From: AC-37 sp036389835
Lineage (GTDB): Bacteria; Actinomycetota; Thermoleophilia; Solirubrobacterales; Thermoleophilaceae
Assembly (NCBI GenBank): GCA_036389835.1
Contig: DASVWC010000108.1
Span: 1-64,000, forward strand
Direction of reading: 5' to 3'
Length of the DNA stretch: 64,000 bases
Both the position numbers and the translations under genes were made by a program. This document shows, piece after piece, positions 1-8,351 of this stretch (positions within the stretch are counted from its first letter, which is position 1; each line of letters begins with the position of its first letter). The notes under the pieces are model-generated. The model was given only the letters and a program-made list of their open reading frames with translations. It did no database searches and was not told the DNA's origin.

Positions 1-1
1 C

Positions 2-139
2 GGCTACCACAGCTCGACCGACCGTGCCCGCTCGCTGTCATCGTTCCTGCGCTACTACAACCGCTTCCGGCCCCACAGCTCGCTCGGCGACCGACCACCG
101 ATCAGCCGCGTTCACAACGTCCGTGGGCAGGACAGCTAG
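2..139 (+). mobile_element. IS481-type transposase, C-terminal fragment
   Basis: The window opens inside this reading frame; 45 residues remain before the TAG. The tail carries the pattern YNRFRPHSSLGDRPP, typical of the end of the rve integrase core of IS481/IS3-like transposases, where the third catalytic Glu lies just upstream and off the window. Whether the full element is intact cannot be judged. No terminal inverted repeat is evident after the stop, and the stop overlaps the stop of the convergent VOC gene by 4 bases, so the element end probably lies inside or close to that gene, or is degraded. Confidence 0.75.
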
Positions 140-852
140 CCCGCGAGCAGGCGAAAGCGCACGCCGCCGACGTCGACGGCGTCGCGGTCGCGACGCACCT
201 CCGGCGGCACGGCGACGGCGACCTCGGTGAGTCCGTCGTCGCCCTCGCCCGGCGCCAGCTCGGCGAAGCCGCCGTCGAGGCGCAGGCGGCGGTCGCCGGC
301 CGCCAGGCCGAGCACGCGCGCCCAGCGCTGCGCGGCCGCGTCCGGGTCGGTGACCGCGACGGAGGCGCCCTCGAGCCGGCCGGGGGCGCCGGTGCCCGCC
401 CGCCCGGTCCAGTCCGGACCGCCCCAGCGCCACGACTCCGGCGGCGCGGCGCGGTCGAGCGAGACGATCGCGCCGCGCATGTCCGCCGGGTGCAGGTGCG
501 TCCCGGAGATGTCGGGCAGGTCGATCTGCCAGACGACGCGGATGCCGAGCTCGGCCGCCCGGGCCCGCGCGCCGTCGAGGTCGTCGAGCTGGAAGATCAG
601 CATGTAGCCGCCGTCGCCCCCGTGGCGCTCGAGGTAGCGCCCCGCGGCCGTCCCGGGCCGCACGGGCGCGACGACCTCGAGGAAGGCGTCGCCGAGCGCG
701 AAGACGGCGTTGCGCAGGCCGAACTCGCCGACGCCGGGGTCCTCGTACGCCTCGCCGAGCCCAAGCTCCTCGCGCAGGCGCGCGGCCACGGGCTCGAGCT
801 CGGCGGCCACGAGGACCGCCTGACGCAGGCGAACGCCGACCCGGCCTTCCAC
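136..852 (-). CDS. VOC (glyoxalase-like) family protein
   Basis: A 238-residue soluble protein built from two beta-alpha-beta-beta-beta VOC modules, roughly residues 8-130 and 135-238. The N-terminal half has the 'LRNAVFALGDAFLEVVAP' pattern and a 'HGGDGGYMLIFQLDDLDGA' strand-helix typical of glyoxalase/dioxygenase-superfamily proteins that align metabolite or CoA-linked substrates around a metal; the exact reaction is not predictable. The start chosen is a GTG at 852, because the frame stays open far upstream but the divergent crotonase gene begins at 892, leaving 39 bases for both promoters. It converges on the transposase fragment with a 4-base overlap. Confidence 0.8.
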   Translation of the reverse strand: MEGRVGVRLRQAVLVAAELEPVAARLREELGLGEAYEDPGVGEFGLRNAVFALGDAFLEVVAPVRPGTAAGRYLERHGGDGGYMLIFQLDDLDGARARAAELGIRVVWQIDLPDISGTHLHPADMRGAIVSLDRAAPPESWRWGGPDWTGRAGTGAPGRLEGASVAVTDPDAAAQRWARVLGLAAGDRRLRLDGGFAELAPGEGDDGLTEVAVAVPPEVRRDRDAVDVGGVRFRLLAG

Positions 853-891
853 GGGGCGTACGCTACCCGTCCGGCCGCGAGAGGGGGAGAC

Positions 892-1695
892 GTGAGCGAG
901 GTTGTCCAGAGGTCCATCGACGCCGGCGTCGCGCTGCTGACGCTGAACCGCCCGGAGCGGCTCAACGCGTGGACCGCCGAGATGCAGCGCACGTACTTCG
1001 ACCTGCTCGAGGACTCGGCCGCGCGCGACGACGTGCGCGCGATCGTCGTGACCGGAGCCGGCCGCGGCTTCTGTGCGGGGGCGGACATGGAGGCGCTCCA
1101 GGAGATCGGCTCGGGCGGCCTCGAGGACGCCGCCGCGGCGCAGGACACGCGGCCGCAGGCGCTGCCGCTCGGTATACCGAAGCCGCTGATAGCCGCGATC
1201 AACGGGCCGTGCGCCGGGATCGGGCTCGTCCAGGCCCTCATGTGCGACGTGCGCTTCGCCGCCGGCGACGCGAAGATCACCACCGCGTTCGCGCGCCGCG
1301 GGCTGGTGGCCGAGCACGGGATCGCGTGGATCCTGCCGCGCCTCGTCGGGCCGGCGCGCGCGCTCGACCTGCTGCTCTCGGGCCGCGTCGTGCTCGGCGA
1401 CGAGGCGGAGCGGCTCGGCCTCGTGAACCGCGCACTCGCGCGCGAGCGCGTGCTCGAGGAGGCGCTCGCCTACGCGCGCGACCTGGCCGCCAACTGCGCC
1501 CCGTCGAGCATGGCGGCGATGAAGCAGCAGGTCTACGCCGACCTCGAGCGCGGCCTGACCGACGCGGTCGACCACGCGAACGGCCTGATGGTCGAATCGC
1601 TCCAGGCGCCGGACTTCGCCGAGGGGGTGGCGAGCTTCGTGGAGCGGCGCCCGCCGCGCTTCGAGCCGCTGCGCGCCCGCGCGCCCGCCGGCTGA
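892..1695 (+). CDS. enoyl-CoA hydratase/isomerase family protein
   Basis: A 267-residue crotonase-fold protein acting on acyl-CoA thioesters in the cytosol. Visible motifs are LTLNRPERLNAW at the N-terminus, the oxyanion-hole segment GRGFCAGADMEA near residue 57, and the second segment NGPCAGIGL near 104. The position of the first catalytic Glu of true hydratases (GGGCELA in ECH) reads AGIGLVQALMCD here, so that Glu is absent, while the second acidic position is kept in EHG near 141. It may therefore be an isomerase, hydrolase or another crotonase rather than a classical hydratase. The GTG at 892 is preceded by a strong GAGGGGGAGA ribosome site. Divergent from the VOC gene. Confidence 0.85.
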   Translation: MSEVVQRSIDAGVALLTLNRPERLNAWTAEMQRTYFDLLEDSAARDDVRAIVVTGAGRGFCAGADMEALQEIGSGGLEDAAAAQDTRPQALPLGIPKPLIAAINGPCAGIGLVQALMCDVRFAAGDAKITTAFARRGLVAEHGIAWILPRLVGPARALDLLLSGRVVLGDEAERLGLVNRALARERVLEEALAYARDLAANCAPSSMAAMKQQVYADLERGLTDAVDHANGLMVESLQAPDFAEGVASFVERRPPRFEPLRARAPAG

Positions 1696-1736
1696 GCTCG
1701 CAGGATTCCGCCGCCGCGCCTGGAAGTCCCGCACCC

Positions 1737-3506
1737 GTGGCCAGCCCAGCTCAGCGCCCGCGGCTCGCCGCAGCCCTCCTCGCCTGCCTGACCCTCGCGC
1801 TCGCCGGCTGCTTCGGCGGCGGCGACGGCGAGAACAAGAAGGACAGGCCCCCGATCGGGGCCGGCGGCGACTTCCAGGCCAAGAAGAGCCTCGTCCCGAA
1901 GGCGAAGAGCGCGGCCGCCGGCGGCGAGGCCGAGAGCTACGTGCCCGAGGGCGAGCTCGTGGCCGACAACGGGTTCCGGCCGGAGACCGACGGCTTCGCG
2001 TTCGAGAACTACGGCAACGACGCCGGGCCGCAGAACCTCACGCCGGCCAACATGGAGGCCCTCTTCGGCGACCAGGTCTGCCTCTCCGGCACCGGCGAGG
2101 AGTGCGAGCTGATCCCGGCGGCCGAGGAGTGGATGGACAACCAGAACGAGGGCATGGCGGGCGGCCACTGCGAGGGCTTCTCGATCACCGCCCTGCGGAT
2201 GTTCAACGAGTCTCTCGACCCGGCGGACTTCGGCGCCGACGTGCCGGCCGACCTCGAGATCGTCGGCAACAACCCGCTCCAGTCCACCATCGCCGAGGAC
2301 TTCGTCTACCAGTTCCTCCCGCCGATCGTGGAGAACCGCGTCTCCGGCACGCCGAGCGAGGTGCTCGACAAGCTGCGCGAGGCGCTCGACAGCGGCGAGG
2401 AGTACTACACGCTCGGCATCTACAAGGCCGACGGCAGCGCCGGCCACGCGATCACCCCGTTCGCGATCGAGGACAGGGGCGACGGCCAGTTCGCGATCCT
2501 CGTATACGACAACAACTTCCCGGGTCTCACGCGCGCGGTCGACGTCGACACCAACGAGGACAGCTGGCACTACGTCAGCGGCACGAACCCCGACGACCTG
2601 GGCGAGGTCTACGAGGGCAACGCCGAGACGCAGACGCTCGAGCTCGACCCCAGCACGCCGGGCGAGGAGCTCCAGCCGTGCCCGTTCTGCTCGGGCGAGG
2701 AGGCCGGCGGCGAGGGCGAGGAGAAGGGCTCGCTGCCGCCCGAGGACGAGCAGTACACCGAGCTGACCCTCGGGGGCGACCCCGCGAACCACCCGCACCT
2801 CGTGTTCACCGACGACGAGGGCAGGCGCACCGGGATCGTGGGCGGACGGCTGCTCCGCGAGATCCCCGACGTGGAGGTCGTCAAGACCTTCGCCACCCAG
2901 AACTGGCAGGGCGCGCCCGAGCCGCGCTACCGGCTGCCGGAGGGCTCCGAGTACACGATCTCCGTCGACGGCACCGACCTCGACAAGCCGGCGACCACCA
3001 ACGTCGACCTCGTGGGGAACGGCCTCGTGATCGAGATCGAGGACATCGAGATCGCCCCCGGCCAGAGGGACGAGATGGCGCTGCCCGGCGGCTACGGCAT
3101 CACCTACCAGAGCAACGGCGAGGAGGGCGTGGCCCCGAACTTCTTCGCGGGCCTGGAGGAGGACGACGCCGCCTACAACTTCGCCGCCAGCGCGGTCGGC
3201 CTCGAGCCGGGCTCCACGATCAGCCTGCTGGTCGAGCAGGAGGAGAAGGTCGTGATCCTCGACAGCCTCGGCAGCGAGGGCCAGGACGGCGAGAACCCGA
3301 TCTTCATCCTCAACCTCACCAAGGCGGACGCCGAGGGCAACGTCTTCCAGTGGCAGAACGACGAGCTCGAGCTCGACGGCCCGGCCGAGGAGAAGGCCGG
3401 CTTCGAGTACGACGAGTCGCCGGAGCCCGGCAAGCCGCTCCCGGTGATCATCCTCGACAAGAGGAGCGAGCCGATCGACCAGGTCGAGGCGAAGCCGCTG
3501 AAGTAG
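1737..3506 (+). CDS. large lipoprotein with possible papain-like Cys/His/Asp site
   Basis: A 589-residue exported protein. A short charged start and hydrophobic stretch end in the lipobox LAGC with the lipid-accepting Cys at residue 25, so it should be anchored outside the membrane. The mature part begins with a low-complexity acidic/Lys segment. Residues 140-260 contain GGHCEGFSITALRMF (Cys145), SAGHAITPFAIED (His237) and ILVYDNNFPG (Asp258), an order and spacing that fit a papain-like or C39-type cysteine peptidase fold; this is inference from motif layout. The remainder (about 300-589) is acidic with no recognisable domain. GTG at 1737 was chosen as the first start giving a proper signal peptide. 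The frame stays open upstream only because of GC bias. Confidence 0.7.
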   Translation: MASPAQRPRLAAALLACLTLALAGCFGGGDGENKKDRPPIGAGGDFQAKKSLVPKAKSAAAGGEAESYVPEGELVADNGFRPETDGFAFENYGNDAGPQNLTPANMEALFGDQVCLSGTGEECELIPAAEEWMDNQNEGMAGGHCEGFSITALRMFNESLDPADFGADVPADLEIVGNNPLQSTIAEDFVYQFLPPIVENRVSGTPSEVLDKLREALDSGEEYYTLGIYKADGSAGHAITPFAIEDRGDGQFAILVYDNNFPGLTRAVDVDTNEDSWHYVSGTNPDDLGEVYEGNAETQTLELDPSTPGEELQPCPFCSGEEAGGEGEEKGSLPPEDEQYTELTLGGDPANHPHLVFTDDEGRRTGIVGGRLLREIPDVEVVKTFATQNWQGAPEPRYRLPEGSEYTISVDGTDLDKPATTNVDLVGNGLVIEIEDIEIAPGQRDEMALPGGYGITYQSNGEEGVAPNFFAGLEEDDAAYNFAASAVGLEPGSTISLLVEQEEKVVILDSLGSEGQDGENPIFILNLTKADAEGNVFQWQNDELELDGPAEEKAGFEYDESPEPGKPLPVIILDKRSEPIDQVEAKPLK

Positions 3507-3545
3507 GGCACCCGCCCGCGGCGGCACGCGCTAGCCTGCCCGGCC

Positions 3546-3848
3546 GTGCTCGCCCCGATCGCCAAGCCCGCCGCCGCCGCGGCCGCATGCCTCGCCGCGC
3601 TCGCCCTCGCCGCCTGCGGAGAGAAGACGCTCGACACCGGCGACGCCGAGAAGAAGATCGCCGACGGCGTGCAGGACGAGCAGGGCTACGAGCCCGAGAA
3701 GGTCGACTGCCCGGACGACATGAAGGCCAAGGAGGGCGAGACCTACGAGTGCACCGTGACGGCGCCCGGCGGCGACGAGGTCGAGGCCAAGATCACGATG
3801 GTCGACGACAACGGCCGCTTCCGCTTCGAGGTACCGCCGCCGCAGTAG
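3546..3848 (+). CDS. DUF4333-type small lipoprotein
   Basis: A 100-residue lipoprotein with GTG start, a hydrophobic signal and the lipobox ALAAC, Cys at residue 24. The mature domain has a pair of cysteines in VDCPDDMKAKEGETYECTV followed by a short beta-rich end (GGDEVEAKITMVDDNGRF). This two-Cys layout is that of the DUF4333 family of actinobacterial envelope lipoproteins, of unknown function. It follows the larger lipoprotein by 39 bases on the same strand and is probably cotranscribed. Its stop lies 4 bases from the end of the convergent sigma-factor gene. Confidence 0.8.
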   Translation: MLAPIAKPAAAAAACLAALALAACGEKTLDTGDAEKKIADGVQDEQGYEPEKVDCPDDMKAKEGETYECTVTAPGGDEVEAKITMVDDNGRFRFEVPPPQ

Positions 3849-3851
3849 CGA

Positions 3852-4934
3852 TCAGTCGAGGCGCTCGGGCAGGCCGAAGCGCCCGAACGCCCCGTGCAGC
3901 GTGCGCTCGTCGTAGCCGAGCTCCGGCCAGCGCTGGTAGACCTCGTTGTCCGGCTCGTTCGCCGAGCGGGCGATGAACGCGGTGACGTCGGCGATCTCGC
4001 TGCCGCGGAACGTGAGCACGTTCAGCGCGAACGGCAGGTAGGCGCCCTCGCCCTCGTCCCAGGCGTAGAACCCGAGCGCCGGCTGCCCGTTGGCCCGCGT
4101 GAGCACGCTCTTCCAGTGCCAGTCGCCAGACATCGACGAGAGCGTGGCCCAGGTGCGGATCCCCTCGCGGCCCGAGTACCAGGTGCGCGCCGGCGGCATG
4201 GCGAACGACGCGTCCTCGGCGAGCATCGACACGAACTGCTCGACGTCGTTGCGCTCCCACGCGTCCACGTAGCGGTCCACGATCGCGTGCAGCTCGTCGT
4301 CGCCGAGCGAGCGCAGCGTCTCCTGCTGGCTCTGCTCCGGCACGCGCTCGTCGACGGCCGCGCGGGCGCGCTGGAGCGCGCTGTTGACCGAGGCCACGCT
4401 CGTGTCGAGCTGGTCGGCGACCTCCTTGGCGGAGAAGCCCATCACCTCGCGCAGGATCAGCACGGCGCGCTGGTTGGGCGGCAGGTGCTGTAGCGCCGCG
4501 ACGAACGCGAGCTCCACGCCCTCGCGCTGCTCGTAGCGCGCGTCCGGCGCCGCGCGCCCGTCCTCCAGGCCGAGCATCTCGTCCGGGTACGGCTCGAGCC
4601 AGACCGACTCGACGATCGGCTCGCCGGGCGGCTCGTGCGGGTCGGCCGCCGGGCCGTAGTCGACCGGCAGCACTCGCTTCGGGCGCTTGGCGATGTGGTT
4701 CAGGCAGGTGTTGGTCGCGATCGTGTAGAGCCACGAGCGCAGTGAGCTGCGGCCCTCGAACTTGCCGATCGCCCGCCAGGCGCGGAGCAGCGTCTCCTGG
4801 AGGGCGTCCTCGGCGTCGTGGACCGAGCCGAGCATCCGGTAGCAGTGGGCGTGCAACTCGCCCCGGAACGGGTCGACGAGGCGTGCGAACGCCTGCTCGT
4901 CGCCCGCCGCCGCCTGGACCTCGGAAGTAGCCAT
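3852..4934 (-). CDS. ECF sigma factor, SigX5/TIGR02960-like, with SnoaL-type C-terminus
   Basis: A 360-residue sigma-70 family factor. Region 2 is visible at residues 10-80 (ELHAHCYRMLGSVHDAED, then WRAIGKFEGRSSLRSWLYTIA). Region 4 lies at about 140-200 (LPPNQRAVLILREVMGFSAK, then the helix-turn-helix before LQRARAAVDER). The last 130 residues form a SnoaL/NTF2-like domain (WERNDVEQFVSMLAEDASF). This layout matches the SigX5 (TIGR02960) group, where the extra domain replaces an anti-sigma partner. ATG at 4934 is used; a GTG three codons upstream (4943) is the alternative. Divergent from the VOC gene at 5015, a plausible target. No anti-sigma gene is adjacent. Confidence 0.88.
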   Translation of the reverse strand: MATSEVQAAAGDEQAFARLVDPFRGELHAHCYRMLGSVHDAEDALQETLLRAWRAIGKFEGRSSLRSWLYTIATNTCLNHIAKRPKRVLPVDYGPAADPHEPPGEPIVESVWLEPYPDEMLGLEDGRAAPDARYEQREGVELAFVAALQHLPPNQRAVLILREVMGFSAKEVADQLDTSVASVNSALQRARAAVDERVPEQSQQETLRSLGDDELHAIVDRYVDAWERNDVEQFVSMLAEDASFAMPPARTWYSGREGIRTWATLSSMSGDWHWKSVLTRANGQPALGFYAWDEGEGAYLPFALNVLTFRGSEIADVTAFIARSANEPDNEVYQRWPELGYDERTLHGAFGRFGLPERLD

Positions 4935-5014
4935 GCTTGGCACATTAGACCGAAGCGCCCGCGCGGACTCATCGCGAGCGATTAGTTCTCGCGCCGCTCC
5001 CGGTCAAAAGAGGC

Positions 5015-5365
5015 ATGCGGCGACAACTCGTGCACCTCGAGCTGCACACCGGGGACGCGGCCGGCGCGCGCGCGTTCTACTCGCAGCTCTGCGGCTGGCG
5101 CGCGGAGCGCATCGAGACCGGCTGGGGCTCGTACGAATCGGTGGACCTGGGCAACGGGATCGGCGGGGGCATAGTCCAGTGCCCGGCCGAGCGCCCTGTC
5201 TGGCTGCCCTACGTCGAGGTGCCCGAGATCGTGGCCGCCACCGAGCGGGCCCGGATCGCAGGTGCCACGGTGATGCTCGAGCCGCGCGAGGGACCGGCCG
5301 GTTGGCGCAGCGTGGTGACGACGCCCGCCGGCGGCGAGCTCGCCTTCTGGCAGCAGAAGCGCTGA
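5015..5365 (+). CDS. single-domain VOC family protein
   Basis: A 116-residue protein with one VOC module: opening strand RQLVHLELHTGDAAGARAFY, then GWRAERIETGWGSYESVD, and a closing GGELAFWQ strand. His and Glu at the usual metal positions are present (HLEL at the start, GELAFW at the end), but substrate is unknown. A GAGG ribosome site precedes the ATG. The intergenic 4935-5014 shared with the divergent sigma gene holds an inverted repeat GCGAG/CTCGC around 4976-4993. The arrangement suggests that sigma factor controls this gene (inference). Confidence 0.78.
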   Translation: MRRQLVHLELHTGDAAGARAFYSQLCGWRAERIETGWGSYESVDLGNGIGGGIVQCPAERPVWLPYVEVPEIVAATERARIAGATVMLEPREGPAGWRSVVTTPAGGELAFWQQKR

Positions 5366-5423
5366 TCCACGGCGGGCCGATGAGTCCGGCCCTCCGGCCC
5401 GGTCTCTACTGTCGAACCCGACG

Positions 5424-6932
5424 ATGGGATCGACACCGATGACCTCCACCGACACGGACCGCTCGCGCTGGCTCGCCCTGTACGTGCTCTGCGCGGGGAT
5501 GCTGATGATCGTGCTCGACGCCACGATCGTGAACGTGGCGCTGCCGTCGATCCAGGACGACCTCGACTTCTCGCAGTCGAGCCTCGCCTGGGTCGTGAAC
5601 GCCTACCTGATCGCCTTCGGCGGCCTGCTGCTGCTCGCCGGGCGCCTCGGCGACCTGATCTCGCGGCGCGGAGTGTTCCTCGCCGGCCTGGCGGTGTTCG
5701 TCGTCGCCTCGCTCGCCTGCGGCCTGGCCCAGAGCCAGGCGATGCTGATCGGCGCGCGCTTCGTGCAGGGCGTGGGCGGCGCGATGGCGTCCGCCGTCAT
5801 CCTCGGGATGATCGTCACGATGTTCCCCGAGCCGCGGGAGCAGGCGAAGGCGATCGGCGTCTACGCCTTCATCGCGTCCGCGGGCGCCTCGGCCGGCCTG
5901 CTCGCCGGCGGCGTGCTCACCGAGGCCATCAACTGGCACTGGATCTTCTTCGTGAACATCCCGATCGGCTTCGTCACCGCGTTCCTGGCGGTCCGGCTGA
6001 TCGAGCGCGACCGCGGCATCGGCTTCGGCGAGGGCGCCGACGTGCTCGGCGCGGTCCTCATCACGGCGGCGCTGATGCTGCTCGTCTACACGATCGTCGA
6101 GCCGGCGGCGAAGGACGGCTGGGGCGCGGGGCAGACGCTCGCGCTCGGGGCGGCTTCGCTGGTCCTGCTCGCGGCGTTCGTGGCCCGTGAGGCGACCGCG
6201 CGCAACCCGCTGATCCCGCTGCGGATCTTCCGCTCGCGCAACGTCTCCGGCGCCAACGCGATCCAGGCGCTCGTGGTCTCGGGCATGTACGGCATGTTCT
6301 TCCTGGGCGCCCTCTACCTCGAGCGCATCCTCGGCTACGAGCCGCTCGAGATCGGCCTGGCGTTCCTGCCGTCCACGATCATCATGGGCGGGCTGTCGAT
6401 CCGCTACACGGAGCGGCTGATCATGCGCTTCGGCGCCAGGACGACGCTGCTGCCGGGGCTGCTGATGATCATGGCCGGCCTGCTCCTGTTCATGCGCGCG
6501 CCGGTCGGCGGCAGCTACGCGAGCCACGTGCTGCCGGTCATGTGCCTGCTCGGCGCGGGCGTGGGCACCGCGTTCCCGTCGCTGATGACGCTCGCGATGT
6601 CGGGCGCCACGAAGGAGGACGCCGGGCTGGCCTCGGGGCTCGTGAACACGACGGTCCAGGTGGGCGCGGCGCTCGGCCTGGCGGTCCTCGCCACCCTCTC
6701 GACCACCCGCACCGAGAGCCTGCGCGACGCGGGCGAGTCGGCGCAGGCCGCGCTCAACGGCGGCTACCACCTCGCCTACGCGATCGGCGCCGGGCTCGTG
6801 CTGGCCGCCGTGGGGGTCGCGGTCACCGTCCTGCGCGGGGACCCGGCCGGGCCCGGCGCGGAGGCGGAGGCCGAGCACGCGCACAGCGAGCACGGCGCGG
6901 TCCGCGGCGAGCCCGCCTGCGAAGCCGCCTAG
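5424..6932 (+). CDS. MFS exporter, DHA2 (EmrB/QacA) family
   Basis: A 502-residue membrane protein with about 14 hydrophobic helices. DHA2 hallmarks are LDATIVNVALPSIQDDL in helix 1, LAGRLGDLISRRGVF (motif A) between helices 2 and 3, and the antiporter-type segment ending NWHWIFFVNIPIG. Such proteins use the proton gradient to expel drugs or lipophilic compounds. Two starts are possible: ATG at 5424 and ATG at 5439 (MTSTDTDR); neither has a convincing ribosome site. The stop overlaps by 4 bases the stop of the convergent M20 peptidase gene. Confidence 0.9.
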   Translation: MGSTPMTSTDTDRSRWLALYVLCAGMLMIVLDATIVNVALPSIQDDLDFSQSSLAWVVNAYLIAFGGLLLLAGRLGDLISRRGVFLAGLAVFVVASLACGLAQSQAMLIGARFVQGVGGAMASAVILGMIVTMFPEPREQAKAIGVYAFIASAGASAGLLAGGVLTEAINWHWIFFVNIPIGFVTAFLAVRLIERDRGIGFGEGADVLGAVLITAALMLLVYTIVEPAAKDGWGAGQTLALGAASLVLLAAFVAREATARNPLIPLRIFRSRNVSGANAIQALVVSGMYGMFFLGALYLERILGYEPLEIGLAFLPSTIIMGGLSIRYTERLIMRFGARTTLLPGLLMIMAGLLLFMRAPVGGSYASHVLPVMCLLGAGVGTAFPSLMTLAMSGATKEDAGLASGLVNTTVQVGAALGLAVLATLSTTRTESLRDAGESAQAALNGGYHLAYAIGAGLVLAAVGVAVTVLRGDPAGPGAEAEAEHAHSEHGAVRGEPACEAA

Positions 6933-8245
6933 CGCGCTCCGTGCGGATCGTGACCGCAGTGGCGTAGCGCCGCCAGCGCATACGCCTGCGCGGTCGCGAC
7001 CAGGTCGTCGATCGCGACCGACTCGTCGACCGTGTGCGCGCCGGCCACCGCGGGCGGCCCGTACGCGACCGCGGGGGTCGCGCCGAAGCGCGTGAAGGTG
7101 GCGCCGTCGTGCCACGAGTCGAAGCCGATCCGCCGCCCGCCGAGTCCGAGCTCGGCGCCGGCGCTCAGCGCGAGCCCGACCACCGGCTCCGAGTCGCCCA
7201 CCTCGGCGGGCGGGATGTCGACCGACCAGGCGATGCGCGGCGGGTGCTCGGCGAGCCAGGGATCGCGTGCGGCGGCGCGCGCGACGCGCTCGGTCAGCTC
7301 GGCCTCCACGCGCGTGCCCCAGCCGTCGGCGTCCGCGTGGCCGGGGAGGTAGGCGACGTGGTAGGTGACCGAGCAGCGCGCGGGCACGTTCACCGCCCAG
7401 TCGCCGGCCTCGATCTTCACCGGGATCGCGTGGCCGGGGGAGAGGCGCGGGTGCCGGTGGTCGGCGCGCGTCTGCCACTCGTCGTGCATGGCGGCGAGCT
7501 CGTCCATCACCAGCCGCGCCTTGTCGATCGCGTTCACGGCGCCGCCCTCGCGCCAGTCCGGGTGCTCCACACCGGCGTGGCCGAGGCGGCCCTCCACGGT
7601 GATGGTGGGGATCACGTCCCCGCGAACGGCGGTCCAGACGTCGAAGGACGTGGGCTCGGCGACCAGGCCGGCGTCGGCGCGCACGCCGCGCGCCACGGCG
7701 GCGATCGCGCCCGCGCCGGTGCCCTCCTCGTCGGTGACCGTACAGACCGTGAGCGGACCGCGCAGCGCGACCGCGCCGGCGACGGTCTCCGCGGCGATCG
7801 CCATGGCCGCCACGCCCCCCTTCATGTCGCACGCCCCGCGGCCGATCAGCCGGCCGTCGCGCTGCTCGGCGCGGAACGGGTCGGCCGTGGACCAGGCGCT
7901 CACCGGCTCGGCCGACACCACGTCCACGTGGCCGTTGAACAGCAGCGAGGGGCCGCCGGCCGAGCCGCCGAAGCGCGCCGCGAGCTGCGGGCGGCCGCGG
8001 AAGCTGAACCCCGCGGGGACCTGCCGGCTGCCGGCCACGGTGTCGTCGTCGGGCTCCCACAGGTCGGTGGCGGCGCCGGCCGCCGCGAGGCGGTCGCGCA
8101 GGTGCTCCTGGAGCACGGCCAGCTCGCGCGGGTCGTCGCCGGCGGTCGTGTCGAAGCCGATCAGCTCGGTCGCGAGCGCGACGAGGTCGTCGCGGCGCTC
8201 CGCGACGGCCTCGACCACCGATCGCTCGACGCCGGTAAGGGGCAC
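6929..8245 (-). CDS. M20 family metallo-hydrolase (acetylornithine deacetylase/ArgE-DapE type)
   Basis: A 438-residue cytosolic amidohydrolase. Di-metal site motifs are clear: LLFNGHVDVV (His and Asp), GRGACDMKGG (bridging Asp), and TDEEGTGAG (catalytic Glu and metal Glu), with a dimerisation/lid domain between about 200 and 310 containing GRLGHAG. Family members remove acyl groups from amino acids or succinyl-diaminopimelate; this one is not next to arg or dap genes, so the substrate is open. The ATG at 8245 begins MPLTGVER. Confidence 0.88.
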   Translation of the reverse strand: MPLTGVERSVVEAVAERRDDLVALATELIGFDTTAGDDPRELAVLQEHLRDRLAAAGAATDLWEPDDDTVAGSRQVPAGFSFRGRPQLAARFGGSAGGPSLLFNGHVDVVSAEPVSAWSTADPFRAEQRDGRLIGRGACDMKGGVAAMAIAAETVAGAVALRGPLTVCTVTDEEGTGAGAIAAVARGVRADAGLVAEPTSFDVWTAVRGDVIPTITVEGRLGHAGVEHPDWREGGAVNAIDKARLVMDELAAMHDEWQTRADHRHPRLSPGHAIPVKIEAGDWAVNVPARCSVTYHVAYLPGHADADGWGTRVEAELTERVARAAARDPWLAEHPPRIAWSVDIPPAEVGDSEPVVGLALSAGAELGLGGRRIGFDSWHDGATFTRFGATPAVAYGPPAVAGAHTVDESVAIDDLVATAQAYALAALRHCGHDPHGAR

Positions 8246-8263
8246 GCACCGATCGTACGTGTG

Positions 8264-8340
8264 CCGGGCGGGCGCTCACGCCGCGCGGGCGGGCGCTCAC
8301 GCCGCGCGGCCAGGCGCTCAGGCCGCGCGGCCAGGCGCCG
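8264..8340. repeat. 21-bp tandem repeat, about 3.5 copies
   Basis: The core GGCGCTCACGCCGCGCGG recurs at 8271, 8292 and 8313, with a partial copy at 8334, giving a strict 21-base period. The array fills most of the 106-base gap between the divergent M20 and M23 genes. It could be slippage product or bind a regulator; nothing more can be said. Confidence 0.8.
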
Positions 8341-8351
8341 ATACATCCCTC

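Noticed and set aside
969..1736. Upstream extension of the large lipoprotein frame
   Set aside because: Shifted frame of the crotonase gene; Arg-rich nonsense. The signal peptide and lipobox fix the start at 1737.
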